DNA from: Hydrogenophaga sp.
GTDB lineage: Bacteria > Pseudomonadota > Gammaproteobacteria > Burkholderiales > Burkholderiaceae_C
Assembly (NCBI GenBank): GCA_021154985.1
Contig: JAJNQE010000086.1
Coordinates: 1 to 22,746 of the forward strand
Direction of reading: 5' to 3'
DNA: 22,746 bases
This document shows, in pieces, positions 7,369-13,614 of the stretch. Made by a program: the position numbers and the translations under genes. The notes beneath the pieces were generated by a model. It was not told the origin of the DNA. It did not search any database and saw only the letters and a program-made list of their open reading frames with translations. The stretch's first letter is position 1, and each line of letters starts with the position of its first letter.

Positions 7369-8754
7369 TCAAATCGGGACCGCCAGCAAGTCGTGCCCCT
7401 GCGCTGCGACGACCCTTGCCTTGGTGAATTCACCGACCTTCAAGGTCTTGCTGATCTTCTCGGGTGGCAGCAAACGCACCACACCATCGATCTCGGGCGC
7501 GTCCGCATAACTCCGGCCAACTCCACCCTTCTTGCCCATGCCGGGTGCGGAATCCACCAGCACCTGCATGGTCGCGCCCACACGCTGCTGGAGCTTGTCG
7601 GCGGACACCGATTCGGCCACCGCCATGAAGCGCGCGCGGCGCTCCTCGCGCAAGGCGTCGGGCACGGCATCGGGCAAGTCGTTGGCCACAGCGCCGTTCA
7701 CTGGCGAATAGGCAAAACACCCAGCGCGGTCGATGCGCGCCTCGCGCAGAAATTCGAGCAGGTGATCAAATTCGGCCTCCGTCTCGCCAGGGAACCCGGC
7801 AATGAAGGTGCTGCGCACCACGATCTCGGGGCAAAGCTCCCGCCAACGCGCAATGCGCTCGAGATTCTTCTCACCACTGGCCGGCCGCTTCATGCGGCGC
7901 AACACATCGGGATGGCTGTGCTGCAGCGGCACATCCAGATACGGCAGACACAGGCCTTCGGCCATGAGCGGAATGATCTCGTCCACATGGGGGTACGGGT
8001 ACACATAGTGCAGCCGCACCCAGGCGCCATAACCCTTGGCCAGTTCGCCCAGCGAGCGCACCAGGTCAAACATGCGGGTCTTCACCGGTTTGCCGTCCCA
8101 GAAACCGGTGCGGTACTTCACATCCACGCCATAGGCCGAGGTGTCCTGGCTGACCACCAGCAACTCCTTCACACCCGCCTCGAACAATTTGCGCGCTTCG
8201 GTGAGCACATCCCCGATGGGGCGGCTCACCAGATCACCACGCATGGACGGGATGATGCAGAAGGTGCAGCGGTGGTTGCAGCCTTCGCTGATCTTCAAAT
8301 AGGCGTAGTGGCGCGGCGTGAGCTTGATGCCTTGCGCTGGCACCAGGTCCACAAAAGGGTCGTGCGGTTTGGGCAGGTGCTGGTGGACCGCAGTCATCAC
8401 CTCGTGCGTGGCGTGTGGGCCGGTCACCGCACGCACGCTGGGGTGCATCTGGCGCACCAGGTTGCCACCACCCTCACCTTCACGCGCGCCCAGGCAGCCG
8501 GTGACGATGACCTTGCCGTTCTCGGCCAGGGCCTCACCAATGGTGTCCAGGCTCTCGCGCACGGCGTCATCGATGAAGCCGCAGGTGTTGACGATCACCA
8601 GATCGGCACCGGCAAAGGTCTTGGAAGTTTGGTAGCCCTCGGCGCTGAGTTGCGTGAGGATGAGTTCGGAGTCCGTCAGCGCCTTGGGGCAACCCAGGCT
8701 GACAAATCCGACTTTGGGGGCCGCACTGGCGACCGGGACAAGCGTTTCAGACAT
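7369..8754 (-). CDS. rimO: Ribosomal protein S12 methylthiotransferase RimO
   Basis: RimO is a radical-SAM enzyme that adds a methylthio group to an aspartate of ribosomal protein S12. The 461-residue protein has the N-terminal MTTase domain with three cluster cysteines (C22 in SLGCPKALTDSE, C57 in VNTCGFI, C86 in TGCLGARE). The radical-SAM motif CNHRCTFC follows (C158, C162, C165), and a C-terminal TRAM domain ends the protein. SLGCPKALTDSE and KISEGCNHRCTFCIIP mark RimO rather than MiaB. Start is ATG at 8754; only a weak G-rich sequence precedes it. It lies 44 bases downstream of phaR on the same strand. Read-through from it would cross tRNA-Leu in antisense and reach rnr. Confidence 0.96.
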   Translation of the reverse strand: MSETLVPVASAAPKVGFVSLGCPKALTDSELILTQLSAEGYQTSKTFAGADLVIVNTCGFIDDAVRESLDTIGEALAENGKVIVTGCLGAREGEGGGNLVRQMHPSVRAVTGPHATHEVMTAVHQHLPKPHDPFVDLVPAQGIKLTPRHYAYLKISEGCNHRCTFCIIPSMRGDLVSRPIGDVLTEARKLFEAGVKELLVVSQDTSAYGVDVKYRTGFWDGKPVKTRMFDLVRSLGELAKGYGAWVRLHYVYPYPHVDEIIPLMAEGLCLPYLDVPLQHSHPDVLRRMKRPASGEKNLERIARWRELCPEIVVRSTFIAGFPGETEAEFDHLLEFLREARIDRAGCFAYSPVNGAVANDLPDAVPDALREERRARFMAVAESVSADKLQQRVGATMQVLVDSAPGMGKKGGVGRSYADAPEIDGVVRLLPPEKISKTLKVGEFTKARVVAAQGHDLLAVPI

Positions 8755-8798
8755 GCCCCGATTGTCTCAGACCCGACCCATCGGCGCAGAGGCCCTGC

Positions 8799-9335
8799 CT
8801 ATCGCTTGAGACCGAGGGCCGCCAGCATCTGCTCGCTGTTCTTCTGCATCTGTTCCTGCATTTGCGTGAACGCGCTGCGCGACTGTTCCAGGTAGTTGCC
8901 CATCATCCCCTGCATCATGGGCGATTGCACGTTCATGAACTGCTTCCAGGCTTCAGGATTCACGCCGCTGGACTGCTCGGCCATCTTGTGTTGCAGGTCC
9001 ATGAAGATCTGCACGTTTTTCTCGAGGTACGCGCCCATGAAGTCCTGCATGGCGTGACCATAGAACCGGATGATGTTGGCCAGCACCTGCTCGGTAAAAA
9101 TCGGCACGCCGGCGGTCTCTTCTTCCAGAATGATCTGCAACAGGATGCTGCGCGTGAGATCGTCGTTGGACTTGGCGTCTCGAACCACGAAGGGCTCGTT
9201 GTCCATCACAAGCGTCTTGACCTCGGCCAGCGTGATGTACGACGAGGTGTCGGTGTCGTAAAGACGCCGGTTCGGGTACTTCTTGATGACGCGCACGGCA
9301 GGCTGGCTACCACTCTCGGCCTTGTTTTTTTGCAC
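8799..9335 (-). CDS. phaR: Polyhydroxyalkanoate synthesis repressor PhaR
   Basis: PhaR represses phasin and PHA genes and is released when it binds nascent PHA granules. The 178-residue product has the PHB accumulation regulatory DNA-binding domain at about 15-75 (RVIKKYPNRRLYDT, then SSYITLAEVKTLVMDNEPF and LTRSILLQIILEEE). A second conserved block follows (LANIIRFYGHAMQDFMGAYLEKN). The end is rich in Met and Gln (MMQGMMGNYLEQ, MQEQMQKNSEQM) and is probably helical. I chose GTG at 9335, giving MQKNKAESGS, because AGAGAGA lies about 8 bases before it and family members start this way. ATG at 9398 is possible but adds unconserved residues. An inverted repeat (9363-9390) lies just upstream. Confidence 0.92.
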   Translation of the reverse strand: MQKNKAESGSQPAVRVIKKYPNRRLYDTDTSSYITLAEVKTLVMDNEPFVVRDAKSNDDLTRSILLQIILEEETAGVPIFTEQVLANIIRFYGHAMQDFMGAYLEKNVQIFMDLQHKMAEQSSGVNPEAWKQFMNVQSPMMQGMMGNYLEQSRSAFTQMQEQMQKNSEQMLAALGLKR

Positions 9336-9362
9336 TGATGGATCTCTCTGGAAGGAAGCGGA

Positions 9363-9390
9363 TGAACCCCAGAATACGCCATGGGGTTCA
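9363..9390. repeat. Inverted repeat upstream of phaR
   Basis: TGAACCCCA (9363-9371) and TGGGGTTCA (9382-9390) are exact 9-bp inverted arms separated by 10 bases. It is 28-55 bases before the chosen phaR start. It could be an operator (arm centres about 19 bp apart) or a hairpin in the mRNA leader. Confidence 0.5.
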
Positions 9391-9490
9391 CCGCCCATTC
9401 TAGAAACGCTTGAACGCCCCCGCAGCATGGGTTTTCCCTGTGCACGCACAGCAAGGGCGCGCTTTCCAAAGCTCACGAACGCATCAGGCA

Positions 9491-9516
9491 CAAAAAAGCC
9501 CGAACAGGTCGGGCTT
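9491..9516 (-). terminator. Rho-independent terminator, minus strand
   Basis: AAGCCCGA (9496-9503) pairs with TCGGGCTT (9509-9516) around a 5-base loop. Read on the minus strand the stem is followed by TTTTTTG. No gene now ends just upstream of it except the tRNA remnant, so it is probably the original terminator of that tRNA gene. Confidence 0.8.
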
Positions 9517-9548
9517 GGTTGCGGGATGCTTGGCATCCGGAAAAAGTT

Positions 9549-9575
9549 TGGTAGGCGCGATTGGACTCGAACCAA
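9549..9575 (-). other. 3' remnant of a tRNA gene (probably tRNA-Val), putative attachment site
   Basis: On the minus strand this reads as the T arm (TTGG-TTCGAGT-CCAA), the 3' acceptor strand TCGCGCCT, discriminator A and CCA. The 5' part of a tRNA is missing: going right from 9575 the expected variable region, anticodon arm and D arm are absent. The acceptor sequence fits, from memory, betaproteobacterial tRNA-Val(GAC), whose 5' strand is AGGCGCG. A tRNA-type terminator follows on the same strand. This is the usual footprint of integration by a tyrosine recombinase into a tRNA 3' end, with the intact tRNA expected at the far end of the inserted DNA. Confidence 0.72.
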
Positions 9576-9641
9576 GTATATCACGGGGCTTCATAGAGCA
9601 GATATCTCAAGAAAGTCCCCTGGAATCCCCCTGAATCCTCG

Positions 9642-9663
9642 ATAACGCACCGAATAACGCACC
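9642..9663 (+). repeat. Tandem direct repeat next to the tRNA remnant
   Basis: ATAACGCACC occurs twice (9642-9651 and 9654-9663), 12 bases apart start to start, between the tRNA remnant and the first small gene. Short direct repeats near an attachment site can be recombinase arm-binding sites; that reading is inference. Confidence 0.5.
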
Positions 9664-9667
9664 ACAC

Positions 9668-10138
9668 ATGGCCATCGATCTCAACGTTTTCGCGCAGGCT
9701 CTTCGGAGCCGATCAGATGAGTCGCACCTAGTCCTGATCATGGCGCCGCGAGAGGAGCTCGTCTGCGCGCTTGCAGACAGTCCCGAGGCCTTGGCAGCCG
9801 CCCGCACACTGGGCTGGGATCATCCCGGAGTGCGCGTGGGCGAAATGATCGCAGAGGCCGACGCGCTGCTTGCGCGTCGTTCCATAGACGAGTTGCTGGC
9901 AGGACCCGTCGGCCCCAACGCGCTCGAGCTACGCCAGCTGCTAATGCGTGGCGGGGAAATCCCTAGCAATGCGGTAGCCACGCTCGCAGACGATCCCTCT
10001 GCCCTCCTCACTCTGAGGGAGTCCGTGCTCCCGATGGAGCCCGGAACTACGGGCGCCATGATGGCGGGCCGTGTACATGAAATGATCGCTCGCGTTGACG
10101 CAGAGCTCGCACGGCGCGCAATGGATGGCGCGCTGTGA
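9668..10138 (+). CDS. Hypothetical protein with two copies of an unrecognised helical module
   Basis: I do not recognise this 156-residue protein. It is rich in Ala, Leu, Arg and Glu, predicted mostly helical, without signal peptide or membrane segment. It contains two related modules. The first is at about 31-77 (ALADSPEALAAAR, then VRVGEMIAEADALLARRSID). The second is at about 102-156 (TLADDPSALLTLR, then GRVHEMIARVDAELARRAMD). A third copy makes up most of the next gene, which starts inside this gene's stop codon (GTGA). Start ATG at 9668 has no clear ribosome binding site. It is the first gene inside the putative island. Function unknown; a structural, immunity or toxin-neutralising role is only speculation. 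Confidence 0.6.
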   Translation: MAIDLNVFAQALRSRSDESHLVLIMAPREELVCALADSPEALAAARTLGWDHPGVRVGEMIAEADALLARRSIDELLAGPVGPNALELRQLLMRGGEIPSNAVATLADDPSALLTLRESVLPMEPGTTGAMMAGRVHEMIARVDAELARRAMDGAL

Positions 10139-10410
10139 AGATTTTCCACACGGGCATGGAGATTGTCGAGATCGCGCGGCGGCTAGACCTCTCCAACATG
10201 GGGCCGTTGACTCAACACATGAGCCTGGTCGCAGCGGACCCGGATGCGGTGGCGCTTTTGCGATCGCCCATGCTGCCCGCGAGAGATCCCGAGAATCGCT
10301 ACGAGGATTACCTGCGCCAGCGGCGCGCGGCGCGCGTGGCGGAAATGTTAGCCATGGTTGATGCCGAGCTCGCCAATCGAGCAATTGAGCAGCTGCTGAA
10401 GGACCTCTGA
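10135..10410 (+). CDS. Hypothetical protein, third copy of the helical module
   Basis: This 91-residue product is not recognised. It starts at GTG 10135, overlapping the previous stop by four bases (GTGA), so translation is probably coupled. ATG at 10156 is an alternative. Residues 30-88 repeat the module of the upstream protein: SLVAADPDAVALLRSPMLP aligns with TLADDPSALLTLRESVLP, and ARVAEMLAMVDAELANRAIE with GRVHEMIARVDAELARRAMD. The gene boundary falls at a module boundary, which suggests tandem duplication rather than a broken single gene. The insert at about 49-63 (ARDPENRYEDYLRQR) is absent from module one and different in module two. Confidence 0.6.
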   Translation: MKIFHTGMEIVEIARRLDLSNMGPLTQHMSLVAADPDAVALLRSPMLPARDPENRYEDYLRQRRAARVAEMLAMVDAELANRAIEQLLKDL

Positions 10411-10728
10411 TACATCTTGCAATAGGTCTGCAGCGAGTGTTGACAAAAACTCCAGGACATCTCGGCAATCCTCAAGAAATCTAACCAGCAACCACGCTGC
10501 CGATAATAACCGAAGGCCACTATTACCACCGCCACCAAAAACGCCGCCACCCGGTCCATCAAGAACCGCCTGGTTCTGAACGACGGCCGCACCTACGATC
10601 TTGCACAAGGCTCTGAAGCCTCGGCCTTTCTCGAATCCGGCAACTTCGACCACGTCAAATTTCCTGTCACCAACTGAGCCACCTGAAAACAAACACCGCC
10701 AGATCAATGGAACCTCTTGGAACAAAGA
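10411..10728 (+). other. Gap holding a start-less 55-codon gene fragment
   Basis: There is no complete gene here. From 10510 to the TGA at 10675-10677 an open frame on the plus strand has protein-like composition and GC-ending codons. It includes RSIKNRLVLNDGRTYDLAQG and ends HVKFPVTN. It is bounded upstream by in-frame TAA TAA at 10504-10509 and has no start codon. It looks like the C-terminal end of a longer gene whose front was lost. I do not recognise it. A polymorphic-toxin tail followed by a small immunity gene would have this layout, but nothing confirms that. Confidence 0.35.
10510..10677 (+). pseudogene. C-terminal fragment of an unrecognised gene
   Basis: This marks the fragment described for the surrounding gap: 55 codons, no start codon, double stop just upstream. 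Its translation reads as a soluble, mixed alpha/beta-like tail. The neighbour 51 bases downstream is a small acidic gene. Confidence 0.35.
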
Positions 10729-11010
10729 ATGAAAAACCAGCCCTACAAAATGCAGATCCGCGCTCCTGGCGGCCATGAGCTTATTGACGTGTGGCTACAG
10801 CGCTTGCGCTCAGGAGACCTGAGCGAAGAAGAAGCTCGAGAGGAAGCCCTGCACATCGGTCAGATTGAGGGGACATTCGCGCTGGGCGATGCGCTGGACT
10901 CGCTCCCCAGCGACGAGGAGCACTCCGCCGCGCGCCTGGCCTTAGCACTCGCAATCGTTGCGCGAATTGGCACGGATCAGCTGCTTGAGAGGGGCGCCTC
11001 GGCGCTCTAG
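10729..11010 (+). CDS. Small acidic hypothetical protein
   Basis: This is a 93-residue protein of unknown family. It begins MKNQPYKMQIRAPGGHELID and has an acidic middle (SGDLSEEEAREEALH, SLPSDEEHSA). It ends in a helical Ala/Leu segment (ARLALALAIVARIGTDQLLE). No membrane or export signal is evident. I prefer ATG at 10729 over TTG at 10717; both lie near GGAA and AAAGA. It follows the start-less gene fragment by 51 bases. An immunity-like role is possible from size, acidity and position only. Confidence 0.5.
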   Translation: MKNQPYKMQIRAPGGHELIDVWLQRLRSGDLSEEEAREEALHIGQIEGTFALGDALDSLPSDEEHSAARLALALAIVARIGTDQLLERGASAL

Positions 11011-11540
11011 GCCCAAAAAAAGGCAGATTGACCTTATCCAGCTGTGCCACTCGAATCACTTTCCATCAGAACTGGTGTGAACGAATTCAGCTTAAGCCGT
11101 CAGGCGGATGCTGAACCTAACGGGCTGCAGTCAGTCTGGTCGCCATCAAGTCCCGAGACCCGCTTTGCAGCGGCAGCCGACAGTCGCGATTGAGCGCTGA
11201 GCCTGCAGCGCTTGCCACATCGCGCTCACTCATTTCCTCCAAATCGCAGGCATCTAGAGTCAGCTGCCGGAGCTGCTGCAGACATTGCAACCCTATGTGT
11301 GGCGCGGACACGGCGTTTTGCTGCGCCTCCCCTAGATGTTCTTCCTCAAGCAAACGCGCCCCGGTCGCATGTCCCAGATCGACCACGACCGGACATTCGC
11401 TCACTTCGTTCAATCGATTTTTTATGCCTAACCTTCAGTTAGACGTGACCTGCAGCTATTCCGTAGGCGACAAGAAGCGGTTGAGCTGAACGCGAGACGT
11501 CCACAACAGCTATCGCTTCCTCAATGTCCCATTAGAGGCG
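11011..11540. other. Gene-poor stretch downstream of the catabolic operon
   Basis: There is no convincing gene in these 530 bases. A minus-strand frame at 11117-11413 (98 codons, TTG start, no ribosome binding site) is the only candidate; its product (for example VVVDLGHATGARLLEEEHLG) is not recognised and I would give it about one chance in five. At 11426-11444 a small inverted repeat GCCTAAC-CTTCA-GTTAGAC is present. I see no clear terminator for the operon that ends at 11541. Confidence 0.4.
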
Positions 11541-12491
11541 TTACACGCTGGGGACGGAACTCAGCAGGCCAATGGTTCGGAGCAATCCCTCGGGACTGGC
11601 GATGCCTTTGCCGGCAATGTCCATGGCGCTTCCGTGGCCCACACTGGAAAGCACCACGTCTCCTCCCACGCTGAGCGCGCTTGCGGCGTTGGGTGCGAGC
11701 AGCTTGATAGGAATATGCCCCTGATCATGGAACATGGCTACGTAGAGGTCGTGCTGCCTGTTGGCCAGTAGGGTATCTGCGCCCGTCGGCTCGCTTACGT
11801 CGTGGCCTTCCGCACGCAACTGCGCCACCGCAGGCTGCACCATCAGCGAGTCATCCAAGCCAAACAATTGGCCCTCTGATGCGTGTGGATTGATGCCGAA
11901 CATGCCTATGCGAGGTGTCGCCATGCCCAATTGCCGACAGGCCAGGATGCCTGCGTGTGTGGCATGCACAATCAAGTCGGTGCTGAGGCGATCAAGAGCA
12001 GTTCGAACACTCTCGTGCAGAGTGACATGCACGATACGCAAGCCTCCGCCCACCAGCATCAAGAAAACAGATTCAGCAGGCTGACCGCACACGCGCGCGA
12101 CCAGAGAAGGGTATCCGCTGAATGTGATGCCTGCCTTCGCGATCGCAGTCTCATGGTGCGGGCAGGCAATGACAGCGTCGCAAGCGCCCGCCTGTGCCGC
12201 CTGAATGGCCGCGGTGGCACTTGCCACTGCTGAAGCGCCAGCCGCTGCGTCAATCCGACCCGGAATGGCAGCAGCCGGGTCAAGGGCGCCTGCCTCGTGG
12301 CAGCGAACACCCTCTAGCACCCAGCTCAGGTTCAGCTGCTCGGCGCAGCGGCGCAGCACCGAATCCGGGCCGAACAACTCAAAGCGGTAATGCTCGGACG
12401 GGGGCATTGCAGCTATCGCCTTGAGCGCGATCTCAGGTCCGATGCCGTTCGGGTCGCCAATCGAAATGGCAAGCCGCGCGCTGCTGCTCAT
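11541..12491 (-). CDS. tphB: TphB-like cis-dihydrodiol (DCD) dehydrogenase, PdxA family
   Basis: The 316-residue protein belongs to the PdxA family of NAD-dependent, metal-dependent beta-decarboxylating dehydrogenases. In terephthalate clusters the member TphB oxidises and decarboxylates 1,2-dihydroxy-3,5-cyclohexadiene-1,4-dicarboxylate to protocatechuate. ISIGDPNGIGPE opens the protein. Metal-binding histidines are visible at about H160 (VTLHESVR), H204 (GINPHASEGQLFG) and H256 (FHDQGHIPIK). The segment IACPHHETAIAKAGITFSGY and the end SVGHGSAMDIAGKG agree, from memory, with TphB rather than biosynthetic PdxA. Start ATG at 12491 overlaps the upstream stop by four bases (ATGA). It is the last gene of the operon. 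Confidence 0.86.
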   Translation of the reverse strand: MSSSARLAISIGDPNGIGPEIALKAIAAMPPSEHYRFELFGPDSVLRRCAEQLNLSWVLEGVRCHEAGALDPAAAIPGRIDAAAGASAVASATAAIQAAQAGACDAVIACPHHETAIAKAGITFSGYPSLVARVCGQPAESVFLMLVGGGLRIVHVTLHESVRTALDRLSTDLIVHATHAGILACRQLGMATPRIGMFGINPHASEGQLFGLDDSLMVQPAVAQLRAEGHDVSEPTGADTLLANRQHDLYVAMFHDQGHIPIKLLAPNAASALSVGGDVVLSSVGHGSAMDIAGKGIASPEGLLRTIGLLSSVPSV

Positions 12492-13540
12492 GCAGTTTTG
12501 GGCCTGTGTTTGGCAATGAGCGCCTTTGCACCCGCCAGGAGCTTCTCTCCGTCCTGTCCCCGCCTGTTCATCTCCTGGACCCATTCGCTCGCGATGGCTC
12601 CAGTGAGTTGTACAAACTCGTTGGTTTGAGCCTCGTTGAAAACGTGCACCTTGTTGCCGCGATCGGTCGCCATCTTGCGGCTGATGGGATCGTGGTCCTG
12701 TTGCACCTTCCCGAACCAGGCCGAGGTCTCCATGCCCGAGTTGTCATCGATCACCTTCTTGAAGTCCCCTGTCAGCGAAGCGTATTTCCTTTTGTTCATC
12801 ACCATCACGAACGCGGTGTTGTAGAGAGCTGGCTTTCCTGGAGCGAATTCGCTGTGGTGTTGCACAAGCTCATGCACCTTCACCGAAGGAATCACCTCCC
12901 AAGGCAACGCTGCACCGTCGATGACTCCTTTGGACAACGCGTCGGGAATCTGTGGCAATGGCATGCCCACGGCAGAAGCCCCGGCGGCGGCGAGCAGTTT
13001 GGTGGCCTGGCGGGTCGGACCGCGCATCTTCAGGCCCCGCAGGTCAGCAGCGCTGTTGATGGCCTTGCTCTTTGAGTGCAGCACGCCTGGCCCGTGCGTG
13101 TGAAAGGCAAGCGGCTGAACGTCCTTGAATTCATCGGCTGCGAGGGTTTCGAGGTACTCCCAGGCTGCACGGGAAGCTCCGATGGCGTCCATGGTCATGA
13201 ACGGAAGTTCGAACACTTCGGTCCGCGGGAATCGCCCGGGTGTGAGGCCGGCCAGAGTCCATACGATGTCGACAACACCATCTCGCGCCTGGTCGAAGAG
13301 CTGACCCGGTGAACCCCCCAGCTGCATGGCGGGATAGCCTTCGAAGCGGATACGTCCGCCCGAGTCGTTCTCCACTTTCGACATCCATGCCTTGTGTGCG
13401 TTGAGATAAACATTTGAAGTCGGGGCCATGAAGGTGTGGAACTTCAGAGTTATGACTTGCTGAGCGAAGACGCCCAGGGTGGGCGCTCCAAGGGAAACGG
13501 CTGCCGCCGCCGATTTGATGAGGGTTCTGCGTTGCATCAT
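12488..13540 (-). CDS. TRAP-type solute-binding protein (DctP family) with twin-arginine signal
   Basis: This is a periplasmic substrate-binding protein of 350 residues for a tripartite ATP-independent transporter. The N-terminus MMQRRTLIKSAAAAVSLGA contains RRTLIK, a Tat-type signal, with likely cleavage near residue 26 (FAQ). The mature part has the DctP pattern: LKFHTFMAPTS, the segment GGRIRFEGYPAMQLGG, then LRGLKMRGP with the arginine region that usually binds a carboxylate, and later IPDALSKGVIDGA. Start ATG at 13540 follows GGAGA by 7 bases. No DctQ or DctM membrane genes are in the window. Uptake of the aromatic acid handled by this operon is the likely role, inferred from position. 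In Comamonas tph clusters the equivalent slot is held by TphC, from the different TTT family. Confidence 0.87.
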   Translation of the reverse strand: MMQRRTLIKSAAAAVSLGAPTLGVFAQQVITLKFHTFMAPTSNVYLNAHKAWMSKVENDSGGRIRFEGYPAMQLGGSPGQLFDQARDGVVDIVWTLAGLTPGRFPRTEVFELPFMTMDAIGASRAAWEYLETLAADEFKDVQPLAFHTHGPGVLHSKSKAINSAADLRGLKMRGPTRQATKLLAAAGASAVGMPLPQIPDALSKGVIDGAALPWEVIPSVKVHELVQHHSEFAPGKPALYNTAFVMVMNKRKYASLTGDFKKVIDDNSGMETSAWFGKVQQDHDPISRKMATDRGNKVHVFNEAQTNEFVQLTGAIASEWVQEMNRRGQDGEKLLAGAKALIAKHRPKTA

Positions 13541-13614
13541 GGTGTTGTCTCCTGGATTGATGGGAAAGGCGTTCCGGCCCCCTGGTCGGTGCTGGCTTCT
13601 TGTAGTGAGGGTGA

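Noticed and set aside
7327..8895. Plus-strand open frame of 522 codons
   Set aside because: It is a full-length shadow of rimO and part of phaR; RimO motifs and cysteines are intact on the other strand.
10348..10776. Minus-strand frame of 142 codons
   Set aside because: It runs across the end of one gene, a gap and the start of another on the opposite strand, with no ribosome binding site or recognisable motif.
11426..11444. GCCTAAC-CTTCA-GTTAGAC, resembling the two core sites of an integron attC
   Set aside because: The cores are only 5 bases apart, with no room for the attC stem arms, and no second site or integron integrase is visible.
11541..12491. Biosynthetic PdxA (vitamin B6) as the identity of this gene
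   Set aside because: It lies inside a catabolic operon next to tphA-like genes and its sequence segments agree better with TphB; a true pdxA would be expected in a core locus.
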